Shown one piece after another: positions 21,973 to 32,644 of a stretch of 64,000 bases of DNA. Numbering within the stretch: position 1 is the stretch's first letter; every line of letters begins with the position of its first letter. The notes under the pieces are model-generated. The model made no database searches and was not told the DNA's origin. It saw only the letters and a list, made by a program, of their open reading frames with translations. Position numbers and translations under genes: made by a program. This stretch comes from Cubamyces lactineus (Eukaryota; Basidiomycota; Agaricomycetes; Polyporales; Polyporaceae), in NCBI GenBank assembly GCA_022376465.1, contig JACDTU010000014.1:868001-932000 (forward strand), read 5' to 3'.

Positions 21973-24900
21973 ATGGACTCAGAAGATGTGGCAATGAACG
22001 AAGCGGATTCCCTCGAGGCTCTCTCCGGGGTCCTGGAACGCCTTACGGAGAACCCATATGACATATCTCTCCATGCTGAACATATTCGTATCGCCCGCTC
22101 TACCGGCATGGAAGATCAGGTCGACTCTGCTCTGGAGATGATGACTGCTTTTTGGGCTGCAGGAGAGGAGGTGTGGCTCCCACTAATAGAACGGAAGCTC
22201 CATACTAGTTCCCTCGATGCCCCAGACGACCTCAGGGCAATCCTCGACCTTTTCACACGTGCCGAACAAGATTACCTCTGTACGTTGTCTCAATTCAGCC
22301 TTCATGCATCGTCTTGATCTCTACCTAGCTGTACCAATTCTTCAGAAGCATCTCGAGTTCCTCGTCGATCGGTTCGACCACCTAGCTCAGCTGGAGAGCA
22401 AACCGGATGGATTAGAAGAGTTGTTCTCTCCAGAATGGATGCATGAGACAATGACGAAGGTAGTATCGCTAGGGATAGGGCATATCACACAGGTTAGCCT
22501 ATTCTTATGCTTTAGATACATCAATCATAACGAACCTAATGAATTGTCCTTGTAGGGTCACCTCCTCTGGGACATTCAACGTGATTGGGAGCTTGAGCGC
22601 CTGCAGAACGCTTCCGGAGAACAGAGGTGTGTCTGTCATTACCGCCGATGACAACGAAGGTAACTCATGCGGGTGGAATGCGTGCAGAGAGCAGCTTGTA
22701 GGATTAGTCGAAGCAATGTTGCTGGAACGCCTGCAGCAACCTCACTCCAGTAAGTAAATGTCTACATATCTTCGAATGCAGACTGCTCCATGCGCCATCA
22801 TATAGATTTTGAGGAAACGTTCCAAACCTATTCCTCGTTCACGACGAACTACAAGCCTCCAGACGAGTACGAGTCGCTCTTAGTCAAGGCTTCCAAGATG
22901 CGCTCTCGTGCGGTCAAGGGTTTCCAAATGCGAGAGGACCTGGAGAACTCTTTGGTAACTACTTCTTCAGAGCCATCCTCTTCTTGGCTGAAATATGTTC
23001 TGTCGCAGGCAAGGTCCAAATTCTCATTGGAGGGATATGCCTATTACCTGGGCGTCGAACGTCGGAGGAAAAACCCTGATATGTTTGTTCTCCGAGCGTT
23101 GTACGAGCGTGCTATCACGGAGGCCGCCAAACGCCGATTTGCAGGCGAACCCACAGCAGAAGCGGCACTGCGTTCCTTCTGGATTGGCTATGTGGACTTT
23201 CTGGTATGTTAGATTTCACATACAAACAATCTCAACTCAATCTGGCATTGCAGCGGCAACAAGATGCGGAAGATGAAGAGCATCTGCAGGTTTTCCGGAG
23301 AGGTATGCGTAGCGTACCAGCATCTGGAGATTTCTACGCTCGCTATTTGCGCTTCTTGGTATGTAATGCCTTTGGCTTGCCGAAGAATTGCATGCTGATG
23401 AAATGTAGGAACGTGGCTTGGAATCTGAAGAAGCGGCTGGCGAGATTCATGGTGAGCACACTTGATCGCGACCACTGGCCAGAAGTTCATTACATCGCTC
23501 TCAAGCTACCTATGAGAAGGCGCAGTCAATCGCTCCACTACAGACAGACGTCGAGCAGCTAGTCGCCTTGATCCTGGCACGTGCAGGTTTTGAGAAGCGG
23601 ATGATTGAAGCGGGCAAGGCTGGTAAGTAGGCTCTTCTCTCCCGTACGACTGGTGCTGAAATCAAGAAACAAGGCGAACAGGGCTTTGATACACTGGTGC
23701 AGATCATCATGGACGGAATCAACAGGATCAGGAAAGGTGGGTATCGCCCCTCTCCACGCGGGAACGCCATTGTGACTGACCCGTTTAGCGTCATCTTCTG
23801 GCGACCCTAGGCTTAGATTGGAGAAGTACCTCTCGGCCATTGTAAGTGCGGCACATATTCTTTCTGTTCTTTGTCATTCACCCTCGTACAGTGCCTGGAC
23901 CTTGCCGATCTGCAAGCAAACGCTGTGGTCCTTTGGGAAGATACCGCGAAGCACTACAAGACGAGCTATCTCGCTTGGACGTCTTACACTGAGGTCCTTA
24001 TGTATGTCAACTTATTCATCTCTGATGGTCTTTCGCTCATGTGCTCGTTAGCAAGCAGCACATGTACGACGACGCGCGCAAGGTCTTCCGTGACATTGCT
24101 ATGAAGAACCTTGATTGGCCCGAAGCGATCTGGGAAGCCTGGATTTCGTTCGAGCAGCTGCATGGCACTGTAGAGGAACTCGAAGATGCACTTGATCGGG
24201 TCGAGCGCGCGCAAACACAGGTTAACAGCCGTCGTGCTAAGGTTAGGCATCCATCAGTCCATACTGTACGACTACCTCACGTATCCTTTGATCTCGTAGG
24301 AAGCGGAGAAGGCGCAGCTCGCAGCCGCCCAGCTGATCGCGGAAACCCAAGCTACTAGTGTGTCGGTCGCTGAAGCACCCGTGCCAACCCATACCGAACC
24401 CACGCTTGAGCCCGCGGCTATGCAAGTCGACTCTAGTTCTGCAGCTGAGACGAGTGCAAAGAGGAAAGCGGAGGACGAAGGCACGCCGGAAAGCAGTAAG
24501 AAGGCTCGAGTCGGTCAGTACCCTTGTCTCCGTCATTGCAGAGATCCAAAATTCACACCGCAAACTTACAGATGAGCAGCCTGTCAAACTGAAGCGGTGT
24601 GTCAGAAACCCATCTGATACCTCGTATGCAAACTAATTGCACTTGCACAGCGACCGTGAGAACTGCACTGTCTTCGTAGCCGAGTTGCCTGCTGGGGTGC
24701 AGGAAGATGAATTGGCTGCATTGTTTAAAGACGTAAGCGGTTTACCTTGTATGCGGTCAACAGCTCATAGAACGACTTTTTACAGTGCGGTAGTATCCGT
24801 GAGATCAAGATCACACAGCTGCCCAACTCGCTTGTCGCGACTGTTGAGTTCATGGAACGAGTGAGTCATGCGGCGTAGGCCTTTTGTATACTTAGCTCAC

Positions 24901-26318
24901 AATTTCTTCAGGATAGTGTTCCCGCAGCTCTTACCAAAGACAAGAAGCGTATCCGTGATCAAGAGATTGCTGTACATCTTGCGTGGCGATCAACGCTCTA
25001 CGTGACCAACTTCCCAGAGGATGCAGATGATAAATACATTCGTACCCTCTTCGGCAAGGTGAGTCGCGTATATAGTCATTCCCTTGACCTCGCTCACTCT
25101 GTACCTTAGTATGGCGAGATATTCGATGTGCGGTGGCCGAGTAAGAAGTTCAAGAGCACACGTCGGTTCTGCTATGTGCAATACACCTCTCCGGTAACTG
25201 GCCTCATCGCTTCTGGCCTATCATCGAGGACTCACAGGACGCTAGGCCTCGGCAGAATCGGCTCTAGAGCTGAATGGAACAGACATGCAAGAAGATCGCA
25301 AACTGGCGGTCTACATCTCAAACCCTGAGAGGAGAAAGGAACGGACGGATAGCGATGCCAACGAGCGCGAGGTGTACGTTGCTGGACTCAGCAAGCTCGT
25401 TACCAAGGAGGATCTCGAGACCTTATTCAAGACCGTGAGTCATATTGGCTCCTCGTCAGGGATGTATATTTACAATGGCGCCCAGTACGGTACGGTGAAG
25501 GATGTCCGCATGATCGTGGACGACAAGGGCAGATTCAAGGGTTTTGCCTTCGTCGAGTTCGAGAACGAGGTGCGTTGTCGGCGTGCTATGCTCTAGAGCT
25601 AATGCTTCAGCTAACTGTGCAACAGCAAGACGCCCGGGCCGCGCTTGCAGCAAATAACCACGAGCTGAAGAAGCGCCGCATGGCGGTTACGCTTGCCGAC
25701 AGTCGCGTTCGTCCAAAGAACAAGTGCGTCTCCGGTTCTCGTCGCCATAGACGCGATCGCTGATTCGCTATTCACCAGGGCACCCGGGTATCGTGAAGAA
25801 GTGCGCAACCGCTCTGTCCGTGTGCGGAACCTGCCACCAGGAACGCAGGAGGGCTTGCTGCAACAGGCTCTCGAGAAGCACGCCAAGGTGAAGCGGGTCG
25901 AAGTATTCGCAGACCTTGCCGAGGCCGAGGTCGAACTCGAAAATGCGGCGGTGGGTAGTTCGCAACCGTGGCTCGACCAACGGTACTCACTGTCTTTGTG
26001 CAATAGGAGGCAGGCAAGCTGCTGCTGAAACCCGACTCGATCGTGTTCAATGGCAACACGCTACAGATCGCTGCCGAAACCTCTTCTGGTCCGCCGACGT
26101 CTCGCCCGATCGCTCCCCCTTCGGCTACCTCTGGCTTCTTCGTCCCGCGCAACGCAGTCTCGCGGCCACGCGCCGGTCTAGGCAGCAAGCAGAGGGGCCT
26201 CGGGACCGCCCAGGGCTCCACCGCGCCCGCGGCTGGTGGTTCGGGGGCCTCGGGCAACAACGGTGGTGGCGGGAAGGGCCAAGACGATTTCAGAAAGATG
26301 CTCCTTGGTGGAAAGTAG
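21973..26318 (+). CDS. PRP24: U4/U6 snRNA-annealing factor PRP24/SART3
   Basis: Nuclear RNA-binding protein that helps anneal U4 and U6 snRNAs and recycles spliceosomal snRNPs. The ATG at 21973 starts an N-terminal half of HAT (half-a-TPR) repeats, including NFEETFQTYSSFTTNYKPP, as in animal SART3. The second half has four RRMs: about 24.65-24.9 kb (CTVFVAELPAG), 24.99-25.28 kb (TLYVTNFPEDADD), 25.37-25.7 kb (EVYVAGLSKLVTKED; RNP1 KGFAFVEFE) and 25.8-26.08 kb (SVRVRNLPPGTQEG). A Gly-rich linker leads to the terminal DDFRKMLLGGK, the LSm-interaction motif that contacts the U6 Lsm ring. There are at least fourteen small introns; early exons are 21973-22279, 22329-22492 and 22556-22626. Estimated length is about 1,000 aa. 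The combination of HAT repeats, four RRMs and the LSm motif makes the call secure. Confidence 0.93.
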
Positions 26319-26787
26319 GCGATGGCTGCCGAAGGTTGCGATGTCATTCTTCATGAGTCTTCGCGCCCTAAGATGCTATATGTACTCGACTTGTACGAGA
26401 ATACAACGACCGTGATGTCGCTTGCGCGTTGTCGCCATCCATCATACATGCCATTTGTTTTTCTGGCGAACAACGGTCTGCTGGTGGACTGATGGAAAGT
26501 TCAAAGCGGGATGCCAAAACTGGGCATGAGCTTTGCGGACCGTAACTCCGGGTCCCGATAGAGATCGAATCGGCGACATAACGACCCTCGATTGCACGGA
26601 TCGGAATCGTTGGTCGTTTGTTACCGCGGTGCCGCGAGCCGTGTGGTCTGTTCCACAATCACGGACGCCTCTTGCTCATCCCAGACACTGCGCAGGAAAA
26701 TCAGCTCTGCAGTATACGTGCCGACAACGCCAGAGGCTAGAAGCAGCGTAGAATCTTGGCAGCTTGTCGTCCTGGCAGAGTCTCGCC
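26319..26787. other. short intergenic region between PRP24 and FOL3
   Basis: 469 bp holding the PRP24 3' end and FOL3 promoter. No coding or RNA gene recognised. Confidence 0.5.
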
Positions 26788-28305
26788 ATGTCTATCGATC
26801 TCTCGCTCAACCGCATTCGCAAACTGCTCGCACTCCTCCCGCCGTACTCTCGGCCAACAATTCACGTAGCAGGAACGAACGGCAAAGGAAGCGTCTGCGC
26901 CCTGGTCTCGTCCATTCTCTCGGCATCCTCTCCGCCCTTCGTCGTCGGCCGCTTCAACAGTCCTCACCTGGTCTCCGTACTTGACTGCATATGCATCGCG
27001 AATAAGCCCGTCTCAGCCGAGGTTTATTCGACCGCTAGACAGGAGGTCGAGCGCATCGATCGAGAGAATAATGTCGGGTCAAGCAATTTTGAGCTGCTCA
27101 CGTGCACAGCACTCTTCATCTTCGAGCGAGCTGCAGTTGACATCGTCGTCCTGGAGGTCGGGATGGGCGGTCGTTTGGACGCTACAAACGCTGTTCCTGA
27201 CGAATGCATACTCGTCTCTGCGCTCACTGCGGTCGATCTTGACCACCAGGCTTTTCTCGGGAATACCGTCGAGGCGATTGCCCGCGAGAAGGCTGCGATA
27301 GCCAGGAATGGAAAGCCCTTCGTGATAGGACCGCAAGTCCACCCGCAAGTCGTAGATGCCGCGAGACAAACGGCGACAGTAGCGGGAGCGACCCTATTAC
27401 CTCCAGCCTCTGTGACTTCGGCCGAGGGGAGCAACGAGCACAGTGGTCGTGCGGTCGAGAATACAGCTTTGTTTGGTGCCCCGCCTCCGCGCGCTGTCAA
27501 AGTCAGTATGGCGTGCTTCGACGAGCCTGTTCTCGCGGCCCTCCCCTTGCATGGAGAGCACCAATTAGCAAACTTGGAGATCGCTACAGGCATCATTTCC
27601 GCCCTGATCGCTCATCCTGCCTGCGAGAGGCTCGATCCCAGGCTACAAGTCCGCATTACCCCCACAGCGGTCGCGCGAGGCATCGAGAATACTCGTTGGC
27701 CAGGAAGATTGTCATACCACACATTCGCGGTGCCCTCCCAGCCAGGCAACAGGCGGAAAAATGCCCAGGTGACGGTACTCGCAGACGGGGCGCACAATCC
27801 CGCCTCTGCGACCGCTCTCGCCGACTACCTCAGCACTCTCTTGGCGAGGTCATCAGGGCGTCCTCTCGTCTTGACATTCGTGCTCGGACTATCTCATTCC
27901 CCTCCGAAGACTCCTACGCAAACACTTGGCCCCCTATTCGCTCTCCCCGAGCGTCTTCCTCAAGGCTGCGTGGTACGCATTGGTGCCGCACTGCTCCGCT
28001 TCACCCCACCCGAGGGTATGCCCTGGGTGCGTTCCGTGCCACCCTCGGAGATGCGCGCCGCCATCGAATCTCTGGTGCCCGACCCTACATCTGGCTTGGA
28101 GCTGTGGCCAACCCCGGCGGAGGCCGCCGCGGGAGCAAACAACGCGGTGGACACCCTCGAGCAGGCTCTATGCTGGGCCGCGGAGCGGCAGGGAGATCAG
28201 GAAGATGCGCTGGTGGTGGTCGCAGGCAGCCTGTACCTCGTCGCGGATTTTTATCGGCTGCTCGACAGGCATGGGCAGGCGCAGGGAATCTGGGGTGCGA
28301 ACTGA
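26788..28305 (+). CDS. FOL3: dihydrofolate synthase (folylpolyglutamate synthase family)
   Basis: A single uninterrupted frame of 505 aa, unusual in this intron-rich window. The enzyme adds glutamate to dihydropteroate to make dihydrofolate in fungal folate synthesis; the paralogue MET7 extends polyglutamate. Motifs are the ATP-binding loop HVAGTNGKGSV, the GRFNSPHL stretch, EVGMGGRLDATN (metal and nucleotide binding), VDLDHQAFLGNT, AIAREKAAI, and the C-terminal VLADGAHNPASA. The short N-terminus before the P-loop favours FOL3 over MET7, but the two are hard to separate by eye. The ATG at 26788 is the first in frame; eight further codons upstream lack an ATG. Confidence 0.9.
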   Translation: MSIDLSLNRIRKLLALLPPYSRPTIHVAGTNGKGSVCALVSSILSASSPPFVVGRFNSPHLVSVLDCICIANKPVSAEVYSTARQEVERIDRENNVGSSNFELLTCTALFIFERAAVDIVVLEVGMGGRLDATNAVPDECILVSALTAVDLDHQAFLGNTVEAIAREKAAIARNGKPFVIGPQVHPQVVDAARQTATVAGATLLPPASVTSAEGSNEHSGRAVENTALFGAPPPRAVKVSMACFDEPVLAALPLHGEHQLANLEIATGIISALIAHPACERLDPRLQVRITPTAVARGIENTRWPGRLSYHTFAVPSQPGNRRKNAQVTVLADGAHNPASATALADYLSTLLARSSGRPLVLTFVLGLSHSPPKTPTQTLGPLFALPERLPQGCVVRIGAALLRFTPPEGMPWVRSVPPSEMRAAIESLVPDPTSGLELWPTPAEAAAGANNAVDTLEQALCWAAERQGDQEDALVVVAGSLYLVADFYRLLDRHGQAQGIWGAN

Positions 28306-29135
28306 GTGCTCAGTTGGCGAGACGAGCAGCGGAGGCACGGGTACCCGCCACTCGCCCCGCGGCCGCGAGGCGGTCGCAGGAGTCGGACCAGAGAAGAGGC
28401 GGAGGTCCCGCAGGAGGCGTGCGGGGAATGGGGTCCTGGATTCTCGGCCCTCGCGCAGGATCCCGCCGTGGGCTTACGCTGCTCAGGCTCGTGCTGCAGA
28501 GCGGGGTTTGGCGGACGAGATCAGTACGTACGCGCAGGAAGACGAGGTCGTTTTTCCGACTCTTATCCAGAGAACAAGCTCTGCTGTGGGATTGTGGGGG
28601 CCCGCGTACGCGTCGACAATATGAACGGACCATGGGACCCGATCGCAGCAGATCGGCGATGTATGTTGGTTTGCCGTGGGTGAAGGCCGGTTGGGGTATG
28701 TCGGTGCAGTTTCGGATGTATGGGCTGGCGCATCGCAATAGAAAAGCTTGTTTCCGCCTCACACGCTAACCATGTATGGTCTCAATGGCTCTCGTCCGTC
28801 TGCACCGTCGGGGATGGTGTACAAGCCGATCAGCCCATAGCATAGCCAGAAAAAACCGGCCGGTAACTGCGACATTGCTGTGAGAAATTATCGGAGATGT
28901 CTGATGAGCTTGCTCACCGCGGAGGTTTCCGACATGAGGGGGTCCTAACGTTAGTTGAACGTTAATTCGCATACACCGGGGCGTGGGTTGCACAGTACAA
29001 ACGCTGAGAACGTCGCAGAATGGTCGGATATACACCGTTGGAATACAGCAGCAAAGGTACAGGAGCAGTAATGGCACTTGAGATGGATTGCGAGCAGGGC
29101 CCTACCGTCATCGTCCCCCTCACACGCTCTTTGTT
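28306..29135. other. convergent 3' region between FOL3 and AOS1
   Basis: About 0.83 kb between two facing stop codons. The first ~450 bp are GC-rich and keep several frames open on both strands, but none has an ATG context, splice pattern or motif I would trust. It should hold both 3' UTRs and terminators. Confidence 0.45.
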
Positions 29136-31533
29136 TCAGGGCATAGACATCCTGACCACAGTACCACCGCCCAGGTTGCCATCGAAGGTGAAGAAGTTCG
29201 CAATGGGAGGTTCGCGGGCGGCGAGGGCCTTGAGGATATCTTGTGCGAGCAGGCCGCCAACGACTGCACACACAGGTGAGATCTCATGTGCTGCGGTGGT
29301 TGCCATCGTTCTAACAGAAGGTGTCCCAGGGACAGCGACGAGGGGATAGGGGAACAGCAGTGGCAAATCAGGAATATGCGCAACATTCAAGGTAATGACA
29401 GACGTACTCGATGAGGTCCTTCGGGATACTCGGCAGCGTCTGTCGGTTCACGTCTGCTTCAGAGATGAGCCTATTCGCAATCGACTCCAGCTCTGCTGCT
29501 GTAGCTGGGTCGTTGGGGAGGGCGCCTTGATGGGTAGCCTGGTACTCCCATACAGCTAGCGCCTCTATCAGCAGGCATCCCGGCAGGGAAGATTGAGCTC
29601 ACGCATACCAAGCACGGCAAAGACAATAGCTGGATTGAGCTCCTTGGTTTGCCGCCGCGTCATGCCCGTCCATCGGTGCTGGAGCGCCGTCTTGAGCGGG
29701 ACATAGGCTGCGGTTTTCTTGACATTCCTAGCGGCGTCGTTCTGGCCAGACCTGTCCCTGAACGCCTCCGGTAAGAAGGGATCTGCAGTCGGTGGCACGC
29801 ACGACGTACGGTGCAATGTAGTCATGCTGCAGGAGATCGCAGAATATGTAGCCGAGCAGCCCGTAAGTGCCGCCGGCGTAGAATGGCTTGTTGAGTTGTC
29901 TGCATGCATCATTCAACCGAATCTGATGCACTAGTCAGTCATGCTTGCCGGCGGAAGGGGCGCGACCCGGACGTATGGTCTCACCAGAGTGCTACGATCT
30001 GAGTCGGTGACGCAGACCATGTCGACCCCTCCTAGAAGCTGGACAAGGGCGTCCCCTTCGAGGACTGAGCCATCCGATATTGTCTCCACTGCGACTAGAG
30101 GGTTGAGGCTTTCGATCTTGGCCTTGGCTGCATCCACTCTCTGCACAAGGGTGGGGTCAGAGCGGGTATAAGCGAAGCACTAACCAGACAAGGAACTGTC
30201 GTAGACCAGATGGAGTATAATGACTGCTGAGCATGGGCGACAGGAGTCAAGAACCAGAGTCAGAGACGGCGCATAGACCCCAGCGCCTCTCAGTTGCCCG
30301 TCTCCGTACACGCTCCGCAGCATAGAGGCCGGGACTATGGCGGACGTGAGAGGATAACGCGACGAGTGACCAGTACGAGGCACAGCTGCAGACGGACTTT
30401 GCGCCCGTGGGTATCGTCCAGTCGTACCAGTCGTAAGGGGCCCAGCGTCTTCGGCGAGCGTGTACAGAAATGGCAAGACTACGCCACGCCGTCGTCACTG
30501 TCGAGGGCAATGCCATGCCCATCATCGTATGCGTGTGCGAAGACCAGCGGCGTCCGTGAGCTCAAGGAATCCAGGGATGTGCATGCCCAAGGCAGCGCTA
30601 CGCTTGCCAGCCACACGACTAGCGAGTCGTTGGGTCGGCCCGGACGAAGTATCTTACCTTCTGTCCAACCTCTTCATCTCTGAAGAAGAAACCAGCGCCG
30701 AGATCCTCCTCGGAGACAACGTCGGGGTCAACGACGATGAGCTTGCCAATCCCAGCGAGGACGATGTTCTTGATGGCCTCCGTCGCTACCCCTTTGAGCC
30801 GTACCACAAGTATGGTCGCATTTCGCATCCTGTTGGGGGGCCATGTTGCCCGTGAGTTCCGTGAATAGATACCAACGGGAGACGCAGCCTGGCACGAAGA
30901 CCACGGGATGAGGCATCGCGTCACGCTGCCCGCCCAGCCTCAACACCGTCCACGAACACGCTCTCGGTAGCCAATCTCTATCGCTGTCGTCGCACTAGGT
31001 GGGGCAACCAAGAATCAACTGCACGGAAGCGCCCGGAGGCGCCGCCACATTGCTCAGGTCGCTATCGTCCAGGATAGCACCCCTTGGAAGATGCCCCGCC
31101 TGACGCTGATGGCAGAGAATAGCTCGAGCGGCGCACACGTGAACCCGAAAAGAAGGAGGACCATGGCAGCATCACGCACCTTTGCTGGGCCTCAAGGCCC
31201 CAGAGGCGGATCTGCCTGTCGTACACAGCCGCCTCATCTGCGCCCCGGGGAGGGAAGGAGAAGGAGAAGGACGAGTCAGCACCATGCGGAACGGGAACGC
31301 GCACGCTGAGCAGCACAGGCCGTGCAGGGAGGGTCGAACCAGCCCCCCGAGTCACACCACCGCAGGTTCGGCGTGGCGCAGAGTTTGCGAGTCGCGCGCG
31401 CCGGGGTCAGCAGCGCCTCGGGGGCTATAGATGTGTCCGCCCCGCCTGTTCTGTTCGCGCACGTCTGGCGCGAGAGCGTACCTTCCGTGATCGAGAGCGG
31501 GACGCTCTTTGTTCCTGGTTCGTGCGCAGCCAT
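29136..31533 (-). CDS. AOS1: SUMO-activating enzyme subunit 1 (AOS1/SAE1)
   Basis: ThiF-fold half of the SUMO E1. With UBA2 it adenylates SUMO and passes it to UBC9, mainly in the nucleus. Exon 1 (31482-31533) encodes MAAHEPGTK. Exon 2 (31180-31237) gives DEAAVYDRQIRLWGLEAQQR, the hallmark E1 N-terminal segment. Exon 3 (30658-30829) has RLKGVATEAIKNIVLAGIG, VVDPDVVSEEDLGAGFF. Exon 4 begins at 30140 with RVDAAKAKIESLNP. Later exons carry NDACRQLNKPFYAGGTYGLLGYIF and AAHEISPVCAVVGGLLAQDILK, and the protein ends VVRMSMP. Estimated length is about 345 aa, as expected. AOS1 lacks a catalytic Cys domain, and none is seen. Introns 1-3 are long (about 244, 350 and 517 nt) against a local norm near 55 nt. 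Confidence 0.93.
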
Positions 31534-32644
31534 GTCGTAGACGCAGTTGAAGAGCTTGGACTCGGCGAGGGCGCGACCTTCGTTGCAGGTGACTAAACGC
31601 GTCTAAGGCGGGCGCTGCGCGTGAGATTTTCGTGCTCTTACGATCCTAGTACGCGTCCCGGACATACCTGGCGGGCGTCCGGCGACTGTATCGTGCTGCG
31701 AGGAGAACGCGTATGCGGTCGTCGTTGTGACCTTTTTGCAAGTTCGTAAATCGCCTTTTCGGGAGGACGCCTGCCTAATCTCGGCCATTGCCGCCCGTAA
31801 GCCCTAACCACGGCAGCGCGGTGCGGCGCCATCCATTCATTCAATTCATTCCGTTCGACATCATGCGGTGCGGGTGTAGTGCGAGTGATATATGCGTGTA
31901 GTATACGTACGTGGGTGTGGTTGGTGTTGTTTACCTTGCGGTGCGGTGCGTGCACGAAAAATCCGGAACGTCGAACCCAAACTTTGCAATCAGGTCCGAC
32001 GGCCTGTGACAGTGCCCCGGGAATGGACGACGATCATGCAAACTGAGTGCATCAGGTCCACATGTCAATAGAAGGCACAGGGCAGGCCGGAGCATGCATT
32101 GCAGGCGCGTCGGCGGTCCATTAACAATACAGAAGATGCTATCATCGGCACCACCGGGTCGAACTAGCACGGTAACAGTGTTGAGCAAATAGCGAGCTAA
32201 ACAGCGGCAGCGGCAGCCTAGGCGAGAACTTGAAGCTGCGTGCATACGGAGGTTAATCGTCGTGATCATCGTCATCGGCGTCGTCTTCGGTACGGATTAT
32301 AATACAGCCAACGCACGGTCAGCACAGACAAACGAGAGAGCACGTACAGCAGACACTACAGGGTACAGGAGTACATCCACTAAGATAGCATGTTGAAGAT
32401 CGTCGAAACCGTCCGGGAGGCTGTTCCGAGGGGTGCCACTAGCGCAGCGTTCCGCCCTCCGAGAACATACGCACCACCGGGCCTCTTGCGGCGTGAGGCA
32501 CTATTCAAGAACCAAACCAATCATACTCAATAAAGAAAGCGTGAGGGCAGAAAGCGTCAGCACCGACAAGTCCCGACGTCAAGAAGAATCAGCTGCCAGC
32601 AGGCACTGTGCCGCCACTGGCCGCGGCTGCGGTTCAGTTGCCCA
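31534..32644. other. intergenic region upstream of AOS1
   Basis: About 1.1 kb between the AOS1 start and the 3' end of the Zn2Cys6 gene. Only short frames without motifs are present. No repeat or RNA gene recognised. Confidence 0.45.

Noticed and set aside
28306..28683. Open frame directly after FOL3
   Set aside because: Starts immediately after the stop, is Arg/Gly-rich and not protein-like; fits GC-rich 3' UTR.
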